This document shows, piece by piece, positions 18,434 through 27,411 of a stretch of DNA of 60,000 nt (within the stretch, counting starts at the first letter, position 1; each line of letters begins with the position of its first letter). The stretch is from Polytrichum commune (Eukaryota > Streptophyta > Polytrichopsida > Polytrichales > Polytrichaceae). The position numbers and the translations under genes are program-made. The DNA lies in contig OX485809.1 in assembly GCA_950295325.1 (NCBI GenBank), positions 16,060,001 to 16,120,000 on the forward strand, given 5' to 3'. A model generated the notes under the pieces. It was given only the letters and a program-made list of their open reading frames with translations, was not told the DNA's origin and searched no databases.

Positions 18434-20641
18434 TCACCATGGTTGCTAACAAGTCATGTTTTGACCAACGTCAATCTCAAGTTTAGTAATATATAATGAC
18501 TCTTTAGCCCCCTCTCCACTCAATGTTAGCTAAAACTCATAATATTTGCTTAAACCACTTTCCACTTTTCTATGTTTAGTAGTACAAACCACTTTTCTAA
18601 AGTGCGAGTTCACACTGTCAGTGCGATGAACTGGTTCCCAAGCCTTGGAGATTTTAGAATAGTAAAGGCTCTTCCCACATGACAAGGGTTTTATCCCAAG
18701 AAGTTGCCACATCACCAAAACATCTTTGCAAAGTTGTGCACATTTTTACATCCTTGTAGTTCAAACTCCATCCCCTAAGGTAGATGTGTCGAATATGGTT
18801 ACTTGTTTTGATTGGACACCTATATTTGAGTGGTATGTGGTTAGGTGTGACTCCAAGAATGGTTATCAAAAAGATATTATGTTATGTGCTCAAAATATGA
18901 TAAGCATTCTAGGTTCAATAATCAATATAATTGAAGGGACATGTATGACCATCTAATGAATATGAGAGTCTTCACTTTGATAATGAATAATATATCCATA
19001 TGAGCTTCAACATATATGAAGGAAGTGGTTGTAACTTCAATTTGGATTCGCTAACCATCTCATATTGATCACATGTTTCATGTCCTAGGAGAAGTGGGCT
19101 ATTCAAAGTAAGGAACCATTTAGACCCATCTACCTTACATAACCTTGCCTAGGAATAATTGCACGGTTCACCTTTTAATTGAGCACGAGGTGTTCTATAA
19201 CAATAATCTAGATACGTATATTTGAGTGGCATGTGGTTTGGTGTGGATCTAAAAATGGTCAAGAGAAAAACACATGTTTGAAAGAGATTGTTCATGTAGA
19301 GCCCAGGCTCTAGTTATGGTGGCTATTGAGCCTAGAATGGCTATCAAATTTTGAACACTTAATCCAATCCCTTTTAAACATGTACTTTTTAATGTCCGTT
19401 CTTACATGCACACCTAACCACACACCACTCAAATATAAGACATAAAATAAAGCCATTGACAAAATAAAACCTATTTACTTCCCATGTACCTTAGGTGTAA
19501 TATTGGACCACAATTGTTAGCAAACAACATAGCGAGGCCAACTTAACTTAAAACTTCAAGTATTACAACATCAGACAGTGGGTGTCAAGGATAAACGCTA
19601 AGCTACACTTTGGGGGGGCATCTTTCAGTAGCTATAGGATCAAGATTTTCTAAGCCAAAACCGGATATTAAATGTTGCCACATGGACATCCACCTAGGAT
19701 TGGCAAACTTTGTTACTCTTCTTAGTAGTAGGTTGGATACAAAGTAACCAAAACTTTACTTCCAACTAAACAAACCTTTATTTAACATAAAAAGGAGAAG
19801 GGCTTTTAAAATATTATAATGTCAGTGACCAATTCCTTTCTGGAGTTGGTTTAGGACCATGGGTCATGGTCTTCGTCATCCATATATGTAATATAAAATA
19901 AAATAAAACCTTCAAACTAAAGAATATATTAAGATACTTTTTTATTGACTAATACTTCAAATTAGCAAAATTGAAGAAAATTGATGGAAAACATCAATGA
20001 TGAAGATATCATATATGTCAAAGAAATTAAGTATCAATACTCTAAATAAAATAATTATATTCCAAATTTCTGAGAGGGTAAAATATTTTGCATAATTTAT
20101 TTAATATATTACTCAAATGAATAATGTGATACAGAGTATGACAGTATTTTTCAGTATAAATTAAATTAATGATAAAAATAATATTCTGAGAATCATTAAA
20201 TCAAATTATGAAGATAATTATTTTATTAAATTATTCTAATCTATTAAATGATTATGCGGACTTAAGTATGATAAATAAATTGATGGTTACTTGAAATAAA
20301 AGAAGTTGATGGTATGGAAATCATTCAAATAAAGAAAATGGATATCAATGGCTTCAAAATACATAAGAATTTATGTTTAGCATAACTAAACGTCAATGGG
20401 TGTGATTTGCCTTTTGGTTGATAAATTTTCTCAGCCTTAGCTGGTATAACCCGTTATTGACCGGTTAACATAAATCTTATAACTCGAGGGATTTGGGAAG
20501 CTCTAAGAAATTTATAATGAATTGATAGTATATAAATATTTCATTGAATCAAACTTAAAATCACCCAATTGACGTGAAGTTCCCGTATTGAAGTGAAATC
20601 TTAAGCATTACTTGAGTGTGAAAAGGCAAGATATTTGGCCT
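18434..20641. other. Intergenic with a diverged inverted-repeat motif
   Basis: No gene. The motif TATTTGAGTGGTRTGTGGTTAGGTGTG occurs at about 18826-18852, again directly at about 19219-19243, and inverted at about 19408-19434. A weaker copy lies at about 36545-36575. The inverted pair may bound an old transposon of about 0.6 kb, but the borders are not clear. The stretch 19850-20640 is very AT-rich and otherwise featureless. Confidence 0.4.
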
Positions 20642-20646
20642 ATTTG

Positions 20647-21007
20647 TGTAACGTGTATTACATATTTATTGTTTTATATTTATTTACAACCTCTCATTCA
20701 ACTTGGACTCCTTTACTATAAAACTAGAGGCGCTACCCTGAGTGCTCTAGCAGTCCTAAAGGTAAAGGGAGTTAACTACTAGTTGATGATTGTGGTTCTA
20801 CACGTAGTTCTCCCACGTAAGTAGAGACCACTATTTAACTGCACTTAGAGATATCCTAAAGGCATGGGGGAGAGCTCGTTAATATATATTTAACTACCAC
20901 TTAACTACCAGTTGGAGGTGGCCTCAACTGCCAGTGGTACTTGTATATAAGCTCTAAGGTTGGGTGGAACATGCCTCTTGAATCTCATAATATTTGAGAA
21001 CGTTACA
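20647..21007 (+). repeat. 5' LTR of the chromovirus
   Basis: 361 bp from TGTAACG to CGTTACA, with terminal TG...CA. A TATA-like TTGTATATAAG at about 20940-20951 should start transcription in this LTR. It differs from the 3' LTR at one base (T here for G, near the CAACTTGGACT motif). Confidence 0.95.
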
Positions 21008-21008
21008 T

Positions 21009-21020
21009 TGGTATCAGAGC
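21009..21020 (+). other. Primer-binding site, initiator tRNA-Met
   Basis: TGGTATCAGAGC begins two bases after the 5' LTR. It is the standard complement of the 3' end of plant initiator tRNA-Met and primes minus-strand DNA. Confidence 0.95.
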
Positions 21021-21748
21021 CGGCGCTCTTGTACCTTGTTTTTCATTTGGGTTTTTATTAACTTCCGCTGTGTAATTGTTATGCTGGTAATTTTTCTGGA
21101 GGGTGTTGCGGTCTTGGGGGGTCGCGTCTCGCCTCGTCTCGTCTCGTCTCCTTACGGCCTAGCAGAGGGAGGTAGCCTGCTGCCTGGGCAGAGAGCGTCG
21201 CACAGGAGAGCTACGTCGTCTCCTGTGGCTCTCATTCTAGGGGGTCATAAATAATTGGTTTTAGTGATCACTGCTAAAATCTAAAGATGTTTTAAGTCAG
21301 TGGGGTGGAGTTATAGTATTCTGAAACCTGGGTAGATTTATATACGAAAAAGGGTATAACTCCTAGACAGAAAATAGGATAGGCTCAAAATTTGGTGAGA
21401 TGATTTGTGTTTAGTCTCTCTAGTCACAGTTAAAATTTCAGGTCATTTCGAGAAAGTCAGAGGAAGCTATCCTATTCTGAAGTTCTTCTGAGAGCAGCAT
21501 ATGAAAAAGGGTATAACTCCTAGGCAGAAAATCGGATCGGGTCGAAATATTGGGGCAAGATTTCTGAGTAGGTTGTTTACTCGTGGTTAAAATCTGAAAA
21601 CTGTGGCTCTCAGACACACGGTTAATTTTTCTGTTGGGGAACGCTATTGGGGGGTAGAATTGTTTTGTCTCCTGTTTTGGTTTTTATTGTACAGGACCGC
21701 GTGAGCAGTCCCGCAAATTTTTGGCATTGTATTTTGTGTGCTTATGTT
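21021..21748 (+). other. Chromovirus 5' leader
   Basis: Untranslated leader between the primer site and gag, where packaging signals would be expected. It contains two similar stretches around ATACGAAAAAGGGTATAACT and ATATGAAAAAGGGTATAACT (about 21340 and 21500), each followed by CCTAGRCAGAAAAT. This is an internal repeat of about 60 bp. Confidence 0.6.
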
Positions 21749-22879
21749 ATGGCCATCGAGGATATGGACACTTCTGGACCGTCAAGGGAGGACAGTCCTC
21801 CCCAGGTTTTCCCGATTGGCACATCCTCTTCACCGAGTGATGCAAGTATCCGTAGTTTGGTGGTCCAAGCTATTCAGGATTACTGCAATGGGAAATTGAT
21901 TGATGACTTAAGTCAATTTCAGCGTATAGAGCAGCAAGGTGAAATAACCTTCTCGATTGTGAACACGCATTCCAATCGTTTGGAAGCATTGGAATGCCAG
22001 GTCCAACTCTTGAAGAAGTATAATGAAGGGGACCGTTCTAAGACCACCACAGCTGCTGGCAAGTCGGAACGGTTCAAGGATAAGTCCAAAATTACCATTT
22101 TGGCTTGGCTCAACCAGATGAAAAAGTTCTTGGTTGCACGCCAGATTGCTCCTGAGGAGTGGGTCACAATTGCGTCAACATATCTGGAAACCAATGTGTC
22201 ACAACATTGGGATATGCTTGTATTGGAGCTGGCAGCGGATAAAAAAGATCCGCAGCTCTGGGATAACTTCTATAATACATTACTCACTGCTTATGGCAGT
22301 GTCAATCAGGAGTTGGTAGCCCGGAACAAGCTTCGTGTTTTTAAACAGAAAGGTTCTGTTGAGGACTATGCAAATGAATTTCAGCAGTTGTGCTTACACA
22401 TTACTAAAAATCATGTCTCCCGGGGAGATAAGATTGAGAGATTCATATCAGGGCTCAAGGAGGATATCCGCAAGAAGGTCTTGGTGGATCCTAAGGGCGA
22501 TGGTGGGCCATGGGAGGACATCAAGCGTCTCATCAATTATGCAGTGACTATAGACGCTACGTACACACAAGATGCAAAAGGACGGGACAATGATAAGTCT
22601 CATTTTGATACACCGGTTGTCAAGACCAATGGCCACACAGGGCCGATTAGAGACAACAAGTCTCGCCGCTCTGAAGACCGCTCTTCCGCCTTTTACAAGA
22701 AGAGTAAGCAGGGTAAAGGGGAGGCCCCTTCGGCAAGAAGCACTAACAAAAAGGATGGTCTTTGTTTTCAATGTCACAATGAAGGACACTTGGCTAGAGA
22801 TTGTCCTGATGGCAAGAAGAGTGCTGAGCAGCAACCTGCAAAGAAAGGCAAGAAGTCTTTTCACAAGTCCGACACTTAG
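21749..22879 (+). CDS. Chromovirus Gag
   Basis: 376 codons from ATG GCC ATC; the frame is also open further upstream but without an ATG. Residues about 105-275 form the retrotransposon gag (capsid) domain (LAWLNQMKKFL, VSQHWDMLVLEL, VEDYANEFQQL). Near the end is a CCHC zinc knuckle, CFQCHNEGHLARDC, which binds the genomic RNA. It ends with TAG and overlaps the open protease frame by about 50 bases in the -1 frame. That arrangement is compatible with ribosomal frameshifting to make Gag-Pol. Confidence 0.85.
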   Translation: MAIEDMDTSGPSREDSPPQVFPIGTSSSPSDASIRSLVVQAIQDYCNGKLIDDLSQFQRIEQQGEITFSIVNTHSNRLEALECQVQLLKKYNEGDRSKTTTAAGKSERFKDKSKITILAWLNQMKKFLVARQIAPEEWVTIASTYLETNVSQHWDMLVLELAADKKDPQLWDNFYNTLLTAYGSVNQELVARNKLRVFKQKGSVEDYANEFQQLCLHITKNHVSRGDKIERFISGLKEDIRKKVLVDPKGDGGPWEDIKRLINYAVTIDATYTQDAKGRDNDKSHFDTPVVKTNGHTGPIRDNKSRRSEDRSSAFYKKSKQGKGEAPSARSTNKKDGLCFQCHNEGHLARDCPDGKKSAEQQPAKKGKKSFHKSDT

Positions 22880-23661
22880 GCAGTGGGCTAGTGTCAGGAC
22901 CTGTTCAAGTTTCGGAGGGTATTTTTTATTTGCCTAGTGATGCTTTGGAAGTGATTCAGGGCTTAGTCAATAAGCAATTTAATGTAATCGTGTCTGATAT
23001 TTTGAATAAAGACATTATTTTGCCAACTCCGTTACTTCCACTCAGTGATGTGTTAGATGTGAACTCCAAAGTTTATGGAGCGTTCTCATTGATTATACCA
23101 TCAGTGGATGATTTGCAAAGTTTCTTGAGATCTTATTTGCACGGTAAAGAGGGAGCGCCCTATGAGACCGGTGTTTGTTTCATTGTTGACAAACGTAAAG
23201 CAAAAAGTCTTAAGAGAACTTTACCACGATTTAAATTGGTCCATCAATTTGAATCAAACTCAGTGCAATGGCATGTTTATTTGGATGAACCTAGGCCACG
23301 TGTGCTGAATCAGCTCACTATGTTTTCTCAACTGATGATGAGTTTCTCAGGGCAAGTAGCTCATCAGGATGCATCTGTATTAATGGATAGTGCCGCATCA
23401 CATTGCTTTGTGAGTTCTGGTTTTGCTAAGACCTTCGGGTTAAAAGTGAAAAATGGCAGTAACACACTAGTATTAGGCAATGGTGATGAAGTCCAAACGG
23501 ACGGCAAGATTAAAGTTTATGTTAGAATACAGCAATATCAAAGCCAAATTACTTGCCTGGTGGCAAAGTTAAGTGAAGGCATTGATTTGATATTGGGCAA
23601 TGATTGGCTCGTGCAGCACAAAGCACGCTTGGATTTTGCCTCTGAATGTTGCGTTGTATAA
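22828..23661 (+). CDS. Chromovirus protease region
   Basis: An open frame in -1 to gag with no obvious own start. It carries an aspartic protease around VLMDSAASHCFVSSGFAKTFG, where DSA is the catalytic triplet, then LGNGDEVQTDG and ILGNDWL. The 180 residues before it are an unassigned linker. It stops at TAA shortly after ILGNDWLVQHKARLDFAS, where the protein continues in another frame, so a base has been gained or lost near 23650. Confidence 0.8.
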   Translation, partial: AATCKERQEVFSQVRHLGSGLVSGPVQVSEGIFYLPSDALEVIQGLVNKQFNVIVSDILNKDIILPTPLLPLSDVLDVNSKVYGAFSLIIPSVDDLQSFLRSYLHGKEGAPYETGVCFIVDKRKAKSLKRTLPRFKLVHQFESNSVQWHVYLDEPRPRVLNQLTMFSQLMMSFSGQVAHQDASVLMDSAASHCFVSSGFAKTFGLKVKNGSNTLVLGNGDEVQTDGKIKVYVRIQQYQSQITCLVAKLSEGIDLILGNDWLVQHKARLDFASECCVV

Positions 23662-24706
23662 GGGCCGCCGTAAAATGACACTGCATGTGAACCCAGTGCA
23701 ATGTCAGAGTCCAAATCCCCATAGACTCACCGCCATGCAGTTCAAACGGTCAATTCGGAAGGGAGCAACGTCGTTCCTAGTTCAGTTGACCGCAGTTGGA
23801 GACGACGTAGAGGACACAGTGGCAACACCTTATGCCGCAGTGTTGGAGGAATATGCTGATGTTTTTCAGCCCATACCTACAGGGTTACCTCCAGAGCGGG
23901 AAATGGCCCATACTATTCCTTTAGAGCCAGATGGCAAGCCGCCATTTAGGCCGATCTATAGGTTGAGTCCTCTCGAGCTGCAGGAGGCCAAGAAATAGAT
24001 CAAGGAGTATTTGGAAAAGGGATGGATAGAGCCTAGTTCATCGCCTTATGGGTCTCCCATATTGTTCGTCAAGAAAAAGGATGGAGCGCTGCGAATGGTG
24101 GTGGATTATCGGACACTTAATAAGCAAACGGTAAAGAATCGTTATCCGTTGCCTCGTATTGATGATCTTCTTGACCAGTTAGCCGGCTCTACAGTATTTT
24201 CATCTCTTGATTTGGCACAAGGTTATCACCAGATTAGGATATCTGAGGAGGATGCTCCTAAGACGGTGTTTAGAACACCGTTTGGTCATTACCAATTCAA
24301 AGTATTAAGTTTTGAATTGACCAATGCACCAGCAACTTTTCAAGGAGTAATGAATCGTATCTTTTTTCACAAGTTCATTGGAAAGTTTGATTTGGTATAT
24401 CTGGATGACATCTTAATTTTTTCAAAGAACGAGGAGGAACATGTCAGTCATTTGGCACAAATACTTCAAATTCTACGAGAGAATCAGTTTTATGCAAAGA
24501 TGTCTAAGTGTCATTTCGGAAAGAGTAAATTGCATTATTTAGGACATGTTGTTGGCAAGGAGGGCATCAAGGTGGATCCTAAAAAATTAAGACTGTGGCC
24601 AAGTGGCATAGACCTCTTGAAGTCGGACAATTACGATCATTTTTGGGGCTTTACAATTACTTCCGCAGATTCATACATGGATATTCCACTCTGGTTGCGC
24701 CTTTGA
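23600..24706 (+). pseudogene. Chromovirus reverse transcriptase, interrupted
   Basis: Continues pol from the frameshift: YKGRRKMTLHV, then the approach to RT (FQPIPTGLPPEREMAHTIPL), a TAG codon at 23996-23998, and the RT proper: SSPYGSPILFVKKKDGALRM, DYRTLNK, FSSLDLAQGYHQI, the catalytic YLDDILIFS and HYLGHVVG. The sequence on both sides of the TAG reads as one domain; one base change from CAG would explain it. A second frameshift near 24590 ends the frame inside the RT connection. Confidence 0.9.
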
Positions 24707-25428
24707 CTTCTCTAACGCGAAGCAAAGTCAAGTACATTTGGACTGACGAGTGTGAACGCGCTTTTAAGAATGTTAAGTATGCTTTAACACATGCACCAGT
24801 TCTGACCTTACCCAAGTTAGGGGAGCCATTTGAGGTCGTTAGTGACGCTTCTTTACTCGGAGCAGGGGCCGTCTTACTTCAGGGAGGTAAGCCCATTGCT
24901 TTTGAGAGTAAGAAATTTTCTCCCGCTGAGAGAAATTACACTACTGGTGAACAAGAACTTGCAGCAGTTGTGTACGCCATGCGAACCTGGCGGTGTTACC
25001 TAGAAGGTGCAGATTGCACAATTGTCACAGATCATAACCCTCTGGTGTATTTAAAAACACAACAGACGTTATCAAGGCGTCAAGCTCGGTGGTTGGAGTT
25101 TTTGGAGCAAAATTTTGTCTATAGATGGGTGTATAGACCAGGAAGGATTAATATGGCAGATCCTCTGAGTCGGAATCCACTAGACCCGGGTGACCAGCCA
25201 GCCTTGATGGCACCGCGGTCTGCTCCAAGTAATTCGGTCCTTCAAATGGTGGCTACAGACGCTAGGCGAGGTGATCATGTTGAGCAAGACAACAATCCGA
25301 AGGGGTACCCGGAGTTCGTCAGTGATCAGAAGTTATATCAAACTATCATTGCCGGGTATGCTCTTGATCCTTGGTTCTCAAACCTGCACAATCTGAAACA
25401 TTTTGTTTATGAGAATCACATCTGGTAG
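24595..25428 (+). CDS. Chromovirus RNase H region
   Basis: Starts in the RT connection (EVGQLRSFLGLYNYFRRFI) and carries the Ty3-type RNase H: FEVVSDASLLGAGAVL, TTGEQELAAVVYAMRTW and IVTDHNPLVYL supply the acidic residues. It ends at a TAG (25426-25428) after ENHIW, where the integrase N-terminus normally runs on. The integrase frame continues in phase (YEKAVVVPD), so the TAG is a nonsense mutation. Confidence 0.85.
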   Translation: MAKWHRPLEVGQLRSFLGLYNYFRRFIHGYSTLVAPLTSLTRSKVKYIWTDECERAFKNVKYALTHAPVLTLPKLGEPFEVVSDASLLGAGAVLLQGGKPIAFESKKFSPAERNYTTGEQELAAVVYAMRTWRCYLEGADCTIVTDHNPLVYLKTQQTLSRRQARWLEFLEQNFVYRWVYRPGRINMADPLSRNPLDPGDQPALMAPRSAPSNSVLQMVATDARRGDHVEQDNNPKGYPEFVSDQKLYQTIIAGYALDPWFSNLHNLKHFVYENHIW

Positions 25429-26835
25429 TATGAAAAGGCGGTTGTGGTTCCAGATGTGTCATTCCAAGGATCGAATATCAGGTCATTTCTGCTCCGTGAG
25501 TATCATGATGCAATGTATAGCGGTCATGTAGGGGTAACTAAGACGTATAAGAGGGTGCGAGTAAACTTTTGGTGGCCTGAGATGCAAGGGTCCATCAGAA
25601 GCTATATAAAATCTTGTGAGATTTGCCAAAGGAGTAAGGCCCCTACTCTTAAACCAGCAGGCCTTTTACAACCATTGGAGATTCCTGATAGAAATTGGGA
25701 AGTAGTAAGCATGGATTTTATCTCTGGATTGACTCCATCTGCTAATGGTTATGATGCCATCTTTGTGTGCGTGGATAAGTTGTCCAAGATGGCCCACTTT
25801 ATGCCAATCACCACACACATTACTGCTGAAGGTACGGCAAGGTTATTCCGTGATCATGTATATAAGTTGCATGGTCTACCCAGGGTAATCCTAAGCGACA
25901 GGGACGCTAGATTCACAAGTAGGTTTTGGGATGCGTTGCATGGTCTTTTGGGGACAAGGTTGGTCATGTCCACCGCATTCCATCCTCAAACTGATGGGCA
26001 GACGGAACGGGTAAACCGTGTCCTAGAGGATATGTTGCGGCATTATGTCAACCCAGTGCAAAATGATTGGGATGAATTCCTTGTAGTAGTTGAATTTGCA
26101 TATAATAGCTTTTGGCAAGAGTCTGTACGGAATTCTCCGTTTGTCCTTAACTATGGTCAGCAGCCCCGGACACCAATTAGTGGGAACAGCAGGTGTCAAG
26201 TCCCTGCTGCGCATAATTTTGTCGAGCATATGACACATGTGATTGGCGAGGCCAAGAAACATCTCATTGCTGCGCAACAACGACAAAAGTTCTATGCTGA
26301 CAAGAACCGACGAGAGGTCTCGTTCGAAGTGGACCAGCAAATGCTAGTAAATACTGCCAACATTAAGTTGAAGGTCCCAAGAGCTCGAAAGCTTTTACCA
26401 AGGTGGATTGGCCCATTTCGGGTGGTGCAAAGGATAGGGGTGGTAGCATACTGCGTGCAACTGCCAGATACATTTAAGATCCACTATGTCTTTCATGTGT
26501 CACTTCTTAGGCCTTATGTGGCCGATGGCAGGGTACAACCTCCCCCTCCGCCAGTCTTTGAGGAAGATGCATCTTATGAAGTAGAACGCGTGCTTTCACA
26601 CGAAGATAGAGGGTCTCGTTCTCGCCCCAAGAAATTCTATCTTATCAAATGGCTCGGATATGCACTTGAGCATAATTCATGGGAGCCCGAATGCAACTTG
26701 AGTGTAGAAGTCCTCAAGGAGTACTGGGATGCGGTAGCAAAGTCTGAGGACAGACTTACACGCCATGGTGTTAAGCGTGACCGCGAAGCCCCAGCTGCGC
26801 AAAAACGTTTGAGGCGGAAGGTATCTTCGGGGTAG
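25429..26835 (+). CDS. Chromovirus integrase with C-terminal chromodomain
   Basis: In phase with the RNase H frame. The HHCC zinc finger is visible (GHVGVTKTYKRV, then CEICQR). The DDE core follows with MDFISGL, ILSDRDARFTSRFWDAL and HPQTDGQTERVNRVLEDML. The GPFRVVQRIG region precedes a chromodomain (YEVERVLSH...KKFYLIKWLGY...NSWEPECNL), which in chromoviruses guides insertion to modified histones in heterochromatin. This half of pol is undamaged. Confidence 0.9.
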   Translation, partial: YEKAVVVPDVSFQGSNIRSFLLREYHDAMYSGHVGVTKTYKRVRVNFWWPEMQGSIRSYIKSCEICQRSKAPTLKPAGLLQPLEIPDRNWEVVSMDFISGLTPSANGYDAIFVCVDKLSKMAHFMPITTHITAEGTARLFRDHVYKLHGLPRVILSDRDARFTSRFWDALHGLLGTRLVMSTAFHPQTDGQTERVNRVLEDMLRHYVNPVQNDWDEFLVVVEFAYNSFWQESVRNSPFVLNYGQQPRTPISGNSRCQVPAAHNFVEHMTHVIGEAKKHLIAAQQRQKFYADKNRREVSFEVDQQMLVNTANIKLKVPRARKLLPRWIGPFRVVQRIGVVAYCVQLPDTFKIHYVFHVSLLRPYVADGRVQPPPPPVFEEDASYEVERVLSHEDRGSRSRPKKFYLIKWLGYALEHNSWEPECNLSVEVLKEYWDAVAKSEDRLTRHGVKRDREAPAAQKRLRRKVSSG

Positions 26836-27032
26836 GCGCCTTCTGTTCTCTCCGGCCCGCACAGGATCCGGTAAACGGGGTGTTATTATTAATTTGTTTC
26901 ACCCTGCCAATTGGCATGGAGCATGGTACAGATACAGATCCCATGGCTCGCTTAAATTAGTGGTGGTCTTGACTATATTTGTCTTGATGCACTACGATTT
27001 GGGATCATTCATGAACGCGGACGTTCATTCCT

Positions 27033-27045
27033 AAGTGGGGAGGTG
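27033..27045 (+). other. Polypurine tract of the chromovirus
   Basis: AAGTGGGGAGGTG lies directly before the 3' LTR and would prime plus-strand DNA. Confidence 0.85.
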
Positions 27046-27406
27046 TGTAACGTGTATTACATATTTATTGTTTTATATTTATTTACAACCTCTCATTCAA
27101 CTGGGACTCCTTTACTATAAAACTAGAGGCGCTACCCTGAGTGCTCTAGCAGTCCTAAAGGTAAAGGGAGTTAACTACTAGTTGATGATTGTGGTTCTAC
27201 ACGTAGTTCTCCCACGTAAGTAGAGACCACTATTTAACTGCACTTAGAGATATCCTAAAGGCATGGGGGAGAGCTCGTTAATATATATTTAACTACCACT
27301 TAACTACCAGTTGGAGGTGGCCTCAACTGCCAGTGGTACTTGTATATAAGCTCTAAGGTTGGGTGGAACATGCCTCTTGAATCTCATAATATTTGAGAAC
27401 GTTACA
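27046..27406 (+). repeat. 3' LTR of the chromovirus
   Basis: 361 bp, equal to the 5' LTR except at one position, and followed by the 5-bp duplication ATTTG at 27407-27411. Confidence 0.95.
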
Positions 27407-27411
27407 ATTTG

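Larger units (their letters stand above)
20647..27406 (+). mobile_element. Ty3-type chromovirus LTR retrotransposon, complete but defective
   Basis: 6.76 kb between 5-bp duplications ATTTG (20642-20646 and 27407-27411). It has two 361-bp LTRs, a primer site for initiator tRNA-Met, gag with a zinc knuckle, protease, RT, RNase H, integrase and a C-terminal chromodomain, then a purine tract. Protease-RT-RNase H-integrase order and the chromodomain define a plant chromovirus. The LTRs differ at one of 361 positions, so the insertion is young. Pol nonetheless contains two frameshifts (about 23650 and 24590) and two in-frame TAG codons (23996-23998, 25426-25428). Confidence 0.95.
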
